Below are positions 7,588-17,700 of a stretch of 40,383 nucleotides of DNA, in pieces. Each line of letters opens with the position of its first letter. Position 1 is the first letter of the stretch. The stretch lies in assembly GCF_000308715.1 (NCBI RefSeq), contig NZ_BAGH01000319.1:1-40383 (forward strand). Direction: 5' to 3'. Origin of the DNA: Nocardia tenerifensis NBRC 101015 (GTDB lineage Bacteria; Actinomycetota; Actinomycetes; Mycobacteriales; Mycobacteriaceae). The translations under genes and the position numbers were made by a program. The notes beneath the pieces are model-generated. The model made no database searches. It was not told the DNA's origin and was given only the letters and a program-made list of their open reading frames with translations.

Positions 7588-9084
7588 ATGACTGCCATCG
7601 CAGCCGCCACCGGCACCGCGCCCGACGTCCCTTCCGACACACCGGCCTTCGAATACCGAAGGCGCGGCCGCTGGCTCGAGCATTGGGAGCCGGACAACCC
7701 GAGGTTCTGGGAGTCCGGCGGCGCGCGGACCGCTCGCAAGAACCTGATGTTCTCGGTGTTCGCCGAGAACCTCGGCTTCAGCATCTGGGTCATCTGGGGC
7801 ACCGTGGTCACCAGCATGGGCGCGGCCGGCTTCGGCTTCCTGGCCGGGCTCGGCAAGGGCGACCCGACGGCGGTCAGCAACGCGCTGCTGCTCTCCTCGA
7901 CCCCGACCCTGGTCGGCGCGGCCCTGCGCATCCCGTACACCTTCGCCATCCCGCGCTTCGGCGGCCGGGCCTTCACCGCGTTCAGCGCGGCGATGCTGCT
8001 CGTGCCCACCCTGGGACTCGTCTACTTCGTCAACCAGCCCGGCACGCCCATGTGGGTCTTCCTGGTCCTGGCCGCGCTCGCCGGTGTCGGCGGCGGCAAC
8101 TTCTCCTCGTCGATGTCCAACATCAACTTCTTCTTCCCCGACGGCAAGAAGGGCGCGGCGCTCGGCATCAACGCGGCGGGCGGCAATCTCGGTGTGGCAC
8201 AGACCCAATTGGTACTGCCGCTGCTGATCACGCTGGGCACCCACCTCACCGCGAAGGACGCGGCGGGCTACCGCTTCGGCATCACGCTGTCGGTGCTGGT
8301 CTGGATCCCGTTCATCCTCGTCGCGGCCTTCGGCGCGCTGCGCTACATGGACAGCATCGCCAGCGCGAAGTCCGACGGCAGGTCCTACCGGATGGCGCTG
8401 ACCAACCGGCACACCTGGGTGATGGCGCTGCTGTACGTCGGCACCTTCGGCTCGTTCATCGGGTTCTCCTTCGCCTTCCCGACGCTGATCAAGGCCAACT
8501 TCCCGAGCCTGGCGAATATCGGCTGGATCAGCACGATCGGCAATCTCGCCTTCCTCGGCGCGTTCGTCGGTTCGTTCAGCAGGCCGTTCGGCGGCTGGGT
8601 CGCGGACAAGATCGGCGGCGCGAAGATCACCCTGTGCGTCTTCGGCGGCATGGCGGTCTCGGTCGCGCTGATCATGGCGTCCTTGGAGCTGAAAAGCTTT
8701 CCGCTGTACCTGATCTCGTTCCTGGTGCTGTTCGTGATGACCGGCATCGGCAACGGCTCGACCTACCGGATGATCCCGACCATCTTCAGCGCGATCTCCA
8801 AGAAGTACGCCGCCGAGCACGGCCTCGACCTCACCGAGTCGGCCGCCTCGGCCCGGCGGCAGGCGGGCGCGGCGATCGGCGTGATCGGCGCGGTCGGCGC
8901 CTCGGGCGGCTGGCTGCTCCAGCAAGCATTGCGGCTGTCCAACATTCACTACCACACGATGGCGCCCGCGTTCTGGGGTTATGCGGTGGCGTTCCTGGTG
9001 ATGGGCGCGGTCACCTGGTGGTTCTACCTGCGGACCTCGTTCGCCGTCGAGCGGATGCCGTCGCTGGCCTACGCCAAGGTCTGA
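7588..9084 (+). CDS. narK: NarK-family nitrate/nitrite transporter (MFS)
   Basis: The 498-residue, 12-segment MFS protein belongs to the nitrate/nitrite porter family. Support: GFSIWVIWGTVVTSM early, the glycine-rich nitrate signature region GVGGGNFSSSMSNINFFFPD followed by ALGINAAGGNLGVAQTQLVLP, and a second-half signature GIGNGSTYRMIP followed by QAGAAIGVIGAVGASGGW. The second half has RPFGGWVADKIGG at a cytoplasmic loop. It imports nitrate or exports nitrite for the NirBD system at the start of the window. A GTG at 7501 would add 29 residues, but GAGAGGAAG directly precedes ATG 7588. I see no complete GlnR box in the 211-base gap upstream. Confidence 0.93.
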   Translation: MTAIAAATGTAPDVPSDTPAFEYRRRGRWLEHWEPDNPRFWESGGARTARKNLMFSVFAENLGFSIWVIWGTVVTSMGAAGFGFLAGLGKGDPTAVSNALLLSSTPTLVGAALRIPYTFAIPRFGGRAFTAFSAAMLLVPTLGLVYFVNQPGTPMWVFLVLAALAGVGGGNFSSSMSNINFFFPDGKKGAALGINAAGGNLGVAQTQLVLPLLITLGTHLTAKDAAGYRFGITLSVLVWIPFILVAAFGALRYMDSIASAKSDGRSYRMALTNRHTWVMALLYVGTFGSFIGFSFAFPTLIKANFPSLANIGWISTIGNLAFLGAFVGSFSRPFGGWVADKIGGAKITLCVFGGMAVSVALIMASLELKSFPLYLISFLVLFVMTGIGNGSTYRMIPTIFSAISKKYAAEHGLDLTESAASARRQAGAAIGVIGAVGASGGWLLQQALRLSNIHYHTMAPAFWGYAVAFLVMGAVTWWFYLRTSFAVERMPSLAYAKV

Positions 9085-9091
9085 CGCTCGT

Positions 9092-9133
9092 CGGTCGTCG
9101 AAAGCTCTTGCCTCGCAAAGCTTTCGGCGGCCG
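9092..9133. terminator. Bidirectional terminator between narK and the TIGR02569 gene
   Basis: A 42-base hairpin: a 15-bp outer stem with two G-U pairs when read as plus-strand RNA (9092-9106 with 9119-9133), then an inner TTGC/GCAA stem on a CTC loop. It sits in a 63-base gap between convergent genes. Confidence 0.8.
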
Positions 9134-9147
9134 ATCAGGTTGTGGTC

Positions 9148-10002
9148 TCAGAGCAGGAGGCGGACCATGTCCGCCGTGCGCGCCAAGCCGGGGAAGGCCT
9201 GCGGCGTCGAACGCGGGTGCAGCGCGTGCACGGCGAGCCGGAACATGACCGCGCGCAACAACATCTGCGGCCACTCCGGCAGATCCCGCCAGCGCTCCAG
9301 CAGTCCGTCGTCGGCGCCGCCCCACGCCAGCGCGTCCACCACGATCACCCCGGCCGCCCACGGCGCGGGCCGCCAGTACGGCGTGATGTCGGTGAGGCCG
9401 GGCGTGCACGTCCCGGCGAACAGCACCGTCCCGAACAGGTCGCCGTGCACCAGCTGAGCGGGCGTGCGCACCGGCTTGCGCAGGGTGGCCAGCTGGCCGA
9501 TGAGCTCCATGCTGCGCTGTCCGTCCGGAGAGTCCGCCGAGGGCAGCGGGCCGCCGGCGCGCAGGCTGCGCAGCGGCACCGCCTCCCAGGCGGCCCGGTC
9601 GGCGGCGACGAAAACGTCCACGTCGACCCACGGCGCCACCGGCGGCTGCACCAGGAACCGGGGTCGCTCGAGGTGGGTCGTGGCCTGATGCAGGCGCAGC
9701 GACACCGAGACCACCTCGTCGTGCCGCGGCTCCGGCGTGCCTTCCAGGTAGGTGTCGGCGCGCCAGCCGGAGACCACGTAGCGGCCGTCGGTGGCGCGGA
9801 CGGGCCGGGACACTCGCAGCCCGTCCACCTTCAGCGTCTCGCGGACCTTCGCCGACCACGCCGCGCGCGCGTGGTCGGCGACCGGGCTGAGCACCACGTC
9901 CCCGAACCGCCACCCGCCGTCCCAGTCGCCCGTGGTGACCGGGGAAACCTCGCGCAGACCGAACGTGGCGCGCACGTGCTCGGGGGGTTCCACAGAAGTC
10001 AC
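9148..10002 (-). CDS. TIGR02569-family protein (Rv3205c-like)
   Basis: The 284-residue protein resembles the actinobacterial TIGR02569 family: VSPVTTGDWDGGWRFGDVVLS, then YVVSGWRADTYLEGTPEPR, LVHGDLFGTVLFAG, and DITPYWRPAPWAAGVIVVDAL. The LVHGDLFGTVLF and VVDAL elements recall the catalytic loop and Asp of aminoglycoside-phosphotransferase/choline-kinase folds, so a kinase-like fold is plausible. The function is unknown. GTG 10002 has no clear ribosome-binding site. TACGGT lies six bases upstream of it, so it may be leaderless. It lies downstream of moeZ in the same orientation (132-base gap), as in M. tuberculosis. Confidence 0.78.
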   Translation of the reverse strand: MTSVEPPEHVRATFGLREVSPVTTGDWDGGWRFGDVVLSPVADHARAAWSAKVRETLKVDGLRVSRPVRATDGRYVVSGWRADTYLEGTPEPRHDEVVSVSLRLHQATTHLERPRFLVQPPVAPWVDVDVFVAADRAAWEAVPLRSLRAGGPLPSADSPDGQRSMELIGQLATLRKPVRTPAQLVHGDLFGTVLFAGTCTPGLTDITPYWRPAPWAAGVIVVDALAWGGADDGLLERWRDLPEWPQMLLRAVMFRLAVHALHPRSTPQAFPGLARTADMVRLLL

Positions 10003-10134
10003 GGCCGTACCGTACCGCCGGGGTGAACGGTGTACAGCACGCCGCGCCGATGCGCAACCCGGGCCGCGCGGCCTCGGACATCCGTCCTCGCAAGCGCTCT
10101 TGGCGGCCCCGGGGTCACAACGGCCTTCGACCGA

Positions 10135-11319
10135 TCAGTAGACGGGCAGCGACGGATCGATCTGCCGGGCCCACGCGATCACTCCGCCCTGCAGATGCGT
10201 GGCGTCGGCGAAACCGGCGCGCTTGAGCGCCGCGAGCGCCTCCGCCGAGCGCACCCCGGTCTTGCAGTGCAGCACGATCGGGCGGTTCTGCGGCAGCTCG
10301 GACAGCGCCTCGCCGGACAGAATGCGGTCCTTGGGAATGAGTTTCGCGCCGTCGATGTGCACGATGTCCCACTCGACCGGCTCGCGCACGTCGATCAGTT
10401 CGATCTGCTTGCCCGCGTCGAGCAGGTCCTTCAGCTCGCGCGCGGTGAGCGTCGAGTCGGCCGCGGCGGCCTGGCCCTCCTCCGACACGACACCGCAGAA
10501 CGCCTCGTAGTCGATCAGCTCGGTGATCGGCTGACGCTCCGGGTCGCGGCGCAGCTTGATGGTCCGGTAGTTCATGTCCAGAGCGTCGTACACCATGAGG
10601 CGCCCGAGCAGCGGCTCGCCGATGCCGGTGATCAGCTTGATCGCCTCGGTCACCATCACCGATCCGATCGAGGCGCACAGCACGCCCAGCACGCCGCCCT
10701 CGGCGCAGGACGGCACCATGCCCGGCGGCGGGGCCTCCGGGTACAGGTCGCGGTAGTTGATACCGCGCCCGTCCGGCGCGTCCTCCCAGAAGACCGAGAC
10801 CTGACCCTCGAAGCGGTAGATCGAGCCCCACACGTAGGGCTTGCCCGCCAGCACCGCCGCGTCGTTGACGAGGTAGCGGGTGGCGAAGTTGTCGGTGCCA
10901 TCGACGATCAGGTCGTACTCGGCGAACAGCTCGACGGCGTTGTCCGGCTCCAGCCGGATCTTGTGCAGCCGCACGTCGATGCCGGAGTTGATCTCGAGGA
11001 TCGAGTCGCGCGCGCTGTCGGCCTTGGGGCGGCCGATGTCGGACTCGCCGTGGATGATCTGGCGCTGCAGGTTGGAGGCGTCCACCTCGTCGAACTCGAC
11101 GATGCCGAGCGTGCCGACGCCGGCGGCGGCCAGGTAGAGCAGTGCGGGAGACCCGAGCCCGCCCGCGCCGATCACCAGTACCTTGGCGTTTTTCAACCGC
11201 TTCTGCCCGTCCATGCCCAGATCGGGGATGATCAGGTGGCGGCTGTAGCGGGCGACCTCGTCCTTGGTCAGCTCCGCGGCCGGCTCGACCAGCGGCGGCA
11301 GGGACTTTGGTGATGACAC
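10135..11319 (-). CDS. moeZ: Adenylyltransferase/sulfurtransferase MoeZ
   Basis: The 394-residue protein has an E1-like MoeB domain (ATP loop VLVIGAGGLGSPALLYLA, then DASNLQRQIIH and DGTDNFATRYLVNDA) and a C-terminal rhodanese domain with active-site loop HCKTGVRS. It adenylates and thiocarboxylates small sulfur carriers such as MoaD, CysO and ThiS for molybdopterin and cysteine synthesis. The CxxC zinc pairs of E. coli MoeB are absent, as is known for actinobacterial MoeZ. An ATG at 11337 would add six residues. GTG 11319 has CGAGGAG eight bases upstream and gives MSSPKSLPPLVEP, matching the family. A SigH-type promoter lies about 45-65 bases upstream. Confidence 0.95.
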   Translation of the reverse strand: MSSPKSLPPLVEPAAELTKDEVARYSRHLIIPDLGMDGQKRLKNAKVLVIGAGGLGSPALLYLAAAGVGTLGIVEFDEVDASNLQRQIIHGESDIGRPKADSARDSILEINSGIDVRLHKIRLEPDNAVELFAEYDLIVDGTDNFATRYLVNDAAVLAGKPYVWGSIYRFEGQVSVFWEDAPDGRGINYRDLYPEAPPPGMVPSCAEGGVLGVLCASIGSVMVTEAIKLITGIGEPLLGRLMVYDALDMNYRTIKLRRDPERQPITELIDYEAFCGVVSEEGQAAAADSTLTARELKDLLDAGKQIELIDVREPVEWDIVHIDGAKLIPKDRILSGEALSELPQNRPIVLHCKTGVRSAEALAALKRAGFADATHLQGGVIAWARQIDPSLPVY

Positions 11320-11360
11320 GTCCAGGGCTCCTCGCATCGAATGGGTCGATCCCGATGTGC

Positions 11361-11386
11361 AACACCCGCGACCAGACCGTTCTTCC
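11361..11386 (-). promoter_or_regulatory. SigH/SigR-type promoter candidate for moeZ
   Basis: On the minus strand GGGAAG (about 11387 to 11382) and GTT (11363 to 11361) are 18 bases apart. The SigR/SigH consensus is GGAAT/C-n18/19-GTT. The fifth -35 base is G instead of T or C. The predicted transcript would start about 35 bases before the moeZ GTG. Confidence 0.45.
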
Positions 11387-11415
11387 CGATCTATGGTCGC
11401 GCACCGGGCCGCCCG

Positions 11416-13685
<2,270 letters not shown>

Positions 13686-13701
13686 GGGTTAGAACGACGA
13701 G

Positions 13702-13731
13702 AGCCCCTGCAACCAATGGGTTGCAGGGGCT
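13702..13731. terminator. Bidirectional terminator between the TetR and DUF3107 genes
   Basis: A perfect 13-bp stem (13702-13714 with 13719-13731, arm AGCCCCTGCAACC) with loop AATG, followed by TTCTCGCTGTT. The genes converge here. Confidence 0.85.
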
Positions 13732-13761
13732 TCTCGCTGTTCGGCCGATGGCCGCGAAAAC

Positions 13762-13989
13762 TCAGACCGTGGCGAAGCCGACGCGGCCGCTGGTGACCGT
13801 GCCGATCTCGACGTAGGCGACCTTCGAGGCCTGGATCAGGAACTTGCGACCCTTGTCGTCGGTCAGCGATACGACGCCGCCGCTGCCGTTCAGCGCACCG
13901 GACACCAGCGCCTCGACCTCTTCCGGGGTCTGCGAGCTGTTGATCAAGAGCTCGCGCGGGCTATCCGAAATACCGATCTTGACCTCCAC
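13762..13989 (-). CDS. DUF3107 small conserved protein (TB9.4-like)
   Basis: The 75-residue protein begins MEVKIGISDSPRELL (GTG start) and ends with a strand set that includes VAYVEIGTVTSGRVGF. It matches the actinobacterial DUF3107 family, such as M. tuberculosis Rv3208A. It is soluble, with no signal or membrane segment, and its function is unknown. A longer frame from 14061 exists, but GGAGG six bases before GTG 13989 and the family N-terminus decide the start. The 187 bases upstream hold nothing I can assign. Confidence 0.88.
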   Translation of the reverse strand: MEVKIGISDSPRELLINSSQTPEEVEALVSGALNGSGGVVSLTDDKGRKFLIQASKVAYVEIGTVTSGRVGFATV

Positions 13990-14176
13990 GGCCAACCTCC
14001 GAACGTAAGAGTCCTGTGCTGTCGTTCCCAGGCTAGTGCAGGGACCTGCCCCGACGGCCAACGGCTACCTGCGCTCTCAGCGAACAAGTAGACCGAGTCG
14101 AACCTCGCCGTATCGCCGGTCGCCGACGCCTCGGCGGTGACACTCGACGCTGGCTCGAATACGCGGACCGGCGTGC

Positions 14177-14728
14177 CTACTTCGGCTCGATGAGCTGGAT
14201 GTCGAGCTCGATGTTCACCTTGTCGCTCAGCATGCCGGGCAGCGGGCCGCCGACGCCGAAGTCGGTGCGCTTGATGGTGCCGGTGGCCGAGAATCCGGCG
14301 TGCCGGTCGCCGGTGGGGCCGAAGTCCTGCACGCCACCCCACTCGACGTCCAGGGTGACCGGCTTGGTTACGTCGCCGAGCGTGGCCTCGCCCTCGACCT
14401 CGAAGTTCTCCGCGATCTGGACCGGGCCGGTGGCGCGGAAGGTCAGCGTCGGACGCTTCTCGACGTCGAGGAAGTCCGCGGTGCGGATGTGCGCGTCGCG
14501 GTCGGCGTTGCCGGTGTCGAACGAGTCGAGGTAGATGGTCGCGCCGAGGGTGGCGGCGCCGGACTCGTCGACCACGAACTCGGTCTCGAACCGGTTGAAT
14601 CCGCCGCGCACCTTGGAGATGCCGAGGTGGCGAATGGTGAAGGCCACCTGCGAGTGCGCGGTGTCCAGGGTCCAGGCACCAGGCTTGAGGGACTGGGCGG
14701 TCGTGGTGGATTCGGAAGAAGAAGTCAT
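14177..14728 (-). CDS. YceI-family polyisoprenoid-binding-like protein
   Basis: The 183-residue protein has the YceI lipocalin-like signature: AWTLDTAHSQVAFTIRHLGI, then KVRGGFNRFETEF, DRDAHIRTADFLDVEKRPTL and a closing VNIELDIQLIE. YceI proteins bind amphiphilic isoprenoids in a beta-barrel. No signal peptide is visible, so this copy is probably cytoplasmic. A longer frame from 14788 exists; AAGGTCGACGGT precedes ATG 14728. It is divergent from an XRE regulator, its likely controller. I do not recall a counterpart at this place in the mycobacterial order, so the pair looks like a local insertion. Confidence 0.9.
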   Translation of the reverse strand: MTSSSESTTTAQSLKPGAWTLDTAHSQVAFTIRHLGISKVRGGFNRFETEFVVDESGAATLGATIYLDSFDTGNADRDAHIRTADFLDVEKRPTLTFRATGPVQIAENFEVEGEATLGDVTKPVTLDVEWGGVQDFGPTGDRHAGFSATGTIKRTDFGVGGPLPGMLSDKVNIELDIQLIEPK

Positions 14729-14743
14729 ACCGTCGACCTTGGC

Positions 14744-14806
14744 CGGACCACGGTCCGTTAACCAGACCGCCGTTATCCTGGACCCCACAGGGCGAGGCTA
14801 AGCCTC
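14744..14806 (+). promoter_or_regulatory. Divergent control region of the yceI and XRE genes
   Basis: CGGACC-AC-GGTCCG (14744-14757) and GAGGCT-A-AGCCTC (14794-14806) are perfect palindromes. They flank a -10-like TATCCT (14774-14779) pointing at the XRE gene. AGGA at 14809-14812 is a plausible ribosome-binding site for ATG 14822. Confidence 0.45.
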
Positions 14807-14821
14807 CTAGGACACGGCACG

Positions 14822-15667
14822 ATGGGCATCATGGCACGCAACGGCTTCGCGGAATTCCTCATCGCTCGACGGGCGGAGATCCGGCCCGGTGATGTCGGGC
14901 TGCCGGAGGGCAGGCGGCGCAGGACGCCGGGGCTGCGCCGCGAGGAGGTCGCCGTCCGTGCCGGGGTGAGCGCCGACTATCTGGCCCGGCTCGAGCAGGG
15001 CCGCGACACCAATCCGTCGGTCGCGGTGATCGACGCCCTCGCCGACGCGCTGCTGCTGCGCGGCGCCGAGCGGCACCATTTCAGCCTGCTCGCTCTCGCG
15101 TCCGGCAACGAAAAAGGCTGCCCCGGTAGCGAATCCGCCGAGGAGAAGGTGGCGGAGACGATCCAGTCGATCCTGCGCGCGCTGCAGCCGACGCCCGCGT
15201 TCGTGGTGGGCAGACGGCTCAATGTGCTCGGCTGGAACGCGTCCTGGGCGGACTTCGTCGCACCCCTTGGCCTGCTCGACGGCGAGGGCCAGCCGAACCT
15301 GGCCTGGTACACCTTCCACGATCCGGCCGCGCGCCGAGTACTGCGGAACTGGTCCGAGGCCGCGGATACGTTCGCTGCGGCACTGTCGAGGGCCAAAGTG
15401 CGCTGGCCGGGCGATGATTCGCTGCTGGAGACGATCGACGCGCTGCGCCGCCACCCCGATTTCGCGGCGCGCTGGAAGCCGCACCACGTGGGCGCGAGCG
15501 TCTCCGGGACGCTGCACATCGACCATCCGGTGCACGGACCGGTGTCGGTTCCGTTCGAAACGCTCCAGGCCGACGGCGATCAGAGCGTCATCGTGTGGCT
15601 CGTCGATCAGGCTCAGTCGCAGAGCCACGGGCTGCGGCTGGTCCGGCCGACGGCGGTCAACGAGTAG
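14822..15667 (+). CDS. XRE-family helix-turn-helix regulator with MmyB-like ligand domain
   Basis: The 281-residue protein starts with a Cro/CI-type HTH (LPEGRRRRTPGLRREEVAVR, then AGVSADYLARLEQGRDTNPS). A C-terminal MmyB-like domain, a PAS-like ligand pocket, follows (PAFVVGRRLNVLGWNASWAD, NLAWYTFHDPAARRVLRNW, HHVGASVSGTLHIDHPVHG). Such proteins often control a neighbouring divergent gene, here yceI. ATG 14831 is an alternative start. The ligand is unknown. Confidence 0.9.
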   Translation: MGIMARNGFAEFLIARRAEIRPGDVGLPEGRRRRTPGLRREEVAVRAGVSADYLARLEQGRDTNPSVAVIDALADALLLRGAERHHFSLLALASGNEKGCPGSESAEEKVAETIQSILRALQPTPAFVVGRRLNVLGWNASWADFVAPLGLLDGEGQPNLAWYTFHDPAARRVLRNWSEAADTFAAALSRAKVRWPGDDSLLETIDALRRHPDFAARWKPHHVGASVSGTLHIDHPVHGPVSVPFETLQADGDQSVIVWLVDQAQSQSHGLRLVRPTAVNE

Positions 15668-15715
15668 GCTGACGCGATTTCGCAAGCGCCGCATGGGATC
15701 TCGCGCATCTGGTGC

Positions 15716-15777
15716 CCGGAGACGTCCCGAGCGGCCCCGGCCGCTCACAACCACTCTGAGCGGGCTCGAGTCTCCGG
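15716..15777. terminator. Structured terminator between the XRE and ferritin-like genes
   Basis: An outer 8-bp stem (CCGGAGAC 15716-15723 with GTCTCCGG 15770-15777) encloses a tight hairpin GAGCGGCC-CC-GGCCGCTC (15729-15746). It lies between convergent genes. Confidence 0.55.
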
Positions 15778-15780
15778 TCC

Positions 15781-16470
15781 TCAGATCCCCAGCTCGGCCA
15801 TGCGCTCGGCGTGGCTGGCCTGCATGCGTTCGAACAGCGCGGCGATGCCGTTGAGGTCGCCCGCGGCGCCGAGGACCAGCTCGGTCAACTCGTCGCGCTG
15901 CGCCATCACGTACTGCGCCTGGGTGATCGCCTCGCCGAGCAGCCGCCTGCCCCACAGGGTGAGCCGGTCGCGTTCGGAGTGGCTGGTCGCGACCGCGCGC
16001 CGCACCTCCTCGACGACGAACTCGGAGTGACTGGTCTCGGCGAGCACCTCGCGCACCACCTCGGCCACCTCGGGGGGCAACGCGCCGGCGATCTCCTTGT
16101 AGAAGTCCGCGGCGATGCCGTCGCCGACGTAGAACTTCACCATCGACTCGAGCCAGGTCGAGGGGTCGGTGGAGGCGTGATAGGCGTCCAGGGCGCGCAC
16201 GAACGGCGCCATCGCGTCGAAGATGTCGACGCCGCGCGCGGCCAGCGCCGACTCCAGCGCGTTGAAGTGGTCCATCTCGGCGGAGGCCATCTTGGCCACC
16301 GCGACCTTGCCGCGCAGCGTGGGCGACAACTTCGCTTCCTCGGCAAGCCGGTAGAACGCGGAGATCTCACCGTAGGCGAGCACCGCGAACAGGTCTACGA
16401 CACCCGGGTGATCGGCGGGGACGGATTCGGTCGACGAAACACCCAGCGCGGCAGGTGACTGTGCTCCCAT
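15781..16470 (-). CDS. Ferritin-like fold protein (Rv3210c-like, MiaE_2-type)
   Basis: The 229-residue all-helical protein carries di-iron-type helices: GEISAFYRLAEEAKL, MASAEMDHFNALESAL (E-x-x-H), GDGIAADFYKEIAGALPPEV, and AETSHSEFVVEEVRRAV. It fits the actinobacterial group related to the tRNA hydroxylase MiaE, placed as Rv3210c is in M. tuberculosis. The substrate is unknown. It lies 58 bases downstream of the alpha/beta hydrolase gene in the same orientation, so the two may be co-transcribed. Confidence 0.82.
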   Translation of the reverse strand: MGAQSPAALGVSSTESVPADHPGVVDLFAVLAYGEISAFYRLAEEAKLSPTLRGKVAVAKMASAEMDHFNALESALAARGVDIFDAMAPFVRALDAYHASTDPSTWLESMVKFYVGDGIAADFYKEIAGALPPEVAEVVREVLAETSHSEFVVEEVRRAVATSHSERDRLTLWGRRLLGEAITQAQYVMAQRDELTELVLGAAGDLNGIAALFERMQASHAERMAELGI

Positions 16471-16528
16471 AGGCCCAGACTAGTACTCCGCGACGGTCAC
16501 GCCGCGACGGAGCGAAAGTTGTCCGTTT

Positions 16529-17596
16529 TCACGCGATCTCCCGCAAGAACTTGTCCAAATAGGTCCATGTCGTGTCGCGCGCCTCGGGTCCGGTGAGGAT
16601 GCCGAGATGGCTGCCCGGCGAGGTCTCGTAGCGGACCGAGGCGGCGCCGGTGAGGGTCCTGGTGCCCGCCTCGACGGCCGCGGCCGGGGTGATCACGTCG
16701 GCGGGGCCGCCGACCAGCAGGACGGGGGCGCTCACCTCGGCCAGCTCGATACGCCGCTGGCCCAGCCGCACGACGCCGCGACCGATGTCGTTGTTCAGGA
16801 TCAACCTGCCCCACAGCTGTCCGTAGAAGCGGCCGGGGTAGCCGGGCATCTCGGCCATGAAGCGGTCGATGGTCTCCATCCGGGCCAGCGTCTCGGTGCG
16901 CGCGATATTGCTCGCGACGAACCACGGGCGGGTCAGCTCGCGGTCCCACGCGGTGACCTTGTAGGCGATCCTGGTCAGCGGCGCGGGCACGCCGCCCGCC
17001 GCGCGCACCAGCGTCGAGGTCGCGAGGCCGCCGGTGAGCTTGGCGACCGCGCGCAGCTGCGGAATCCCGGTCATTTTGTCGTAGTCGAGCGGCGCGCCCA
17101 CCACGGTGACGGACCGGATCGGCAGCTCCGCATGCGCGGCCGCGGTGAGCAGCGACAGCGTGCCGCCGAGCGACCAGCCGACCAGATCGACCGGCCTGCC
17201 GTCACGATCGGCGGACGTGCGCAGCACCGCCTCGGGCAGGATCTCGTCGATCCAGTCCTCGAAGCCCATCCGCCGATCGGCGAAGGTGATCTCGCCGTAG
17301 TCGACCACGTACGGCGCCCGGCCGGTCTCCAGCAGGAACCCGGCCAGGCTCTGATCGGGGCGCAGATCGAAGCAGCTCGCGGGCGCCGCGAGCGGCGGCA
17401 CCAGCAGCACCGCCGAATCCCTTGCCGCCGTTGCCAATTCGGCCTCACTCGCACGATGCTCGAAGCGGCGCAGCTGCCGGTGCGGCTCGTCCCACAGCAC
17501 CGTCGACGGCGTGGGGTCGGGGGCCTCGACGCCCGAGCCGAAGGTCAGCGCCCACGCGTTGCGGGCGGCGGTCGTGACGGTGTCCGCGATATTCAC
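16529..17596 (-). CDS. Alpha/beta hydrolase, PhaC-like fold
   Basis: The 355-residue protein has the nucleophile elbow VDLVGWSLGGTLSLL and a long cap. An acid and a His site follow at VLLVGGPADVITPAAAV and TSPGSHLGILTG. The FLLETGRAPYVVDYGEITFA region and overall layout resemble PHA synthase-like hydrolases. The elbow has Ser rather than the Cys of true PHA synthases, so hydrolysis is more likely than polymerisation. The substrate is unknown. Translation starts at GTG 17596. It lies downstream of the SCO6745-family gene, behind a strong hairpin. Confidence 0.82.
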   Translation of the reverse strand: MNIADTVTTAARNAWALTFGSGVEAPDPTPSTVLWDEPHRQLRRFEHRASEAELATAARDSAVLLVPPLAAPASCFDLRPDQSLAGFLLETGRAPYVVDYGEITFADRRMGFEDWIDEILPEAVLRTSADRDGRPVDLVGWSLGGTLSLLTAAAHAELPIRSVTVVGAPLDYDKMTGIPQLRAVAKLTGGLATSTLVRAAGGVPAPLTRIAYKVTAWDRELTRPWFVASNIARTETLARMETIDRFMAEMPGYPGRFYGQLWGRLILNNDIGRGVVRLGQRRIELAEVSAPVLLVGGPADVITPAAAVEAGTRTLTGAASVRYETSPGSHLGILTGPEARDTTWTYLDKFLREIA

Positions 17597-17662
17597 CCCG
17601 AGAATGTCTCATATCTCGGTACCGGCGGTAACAGGCAACTCCGCTTTGCGGCTGAACATCGT

Positions 17663-17693
17663 GTCGAAGTCCGCCCGAAGGCCGGACTTCGAC
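17663..17693 (-). terminator. Terminator-like hairpin after the SCO6745-family gene
   Basis: A perfect 11-bp stem (17663-17673 with 17683-17693, arm GTCGAAGTCCG) with a 9-base loop, between two minus-strand genes. Confidence 0.7.
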
Positions 17694-17700
17694 GCTGGGC

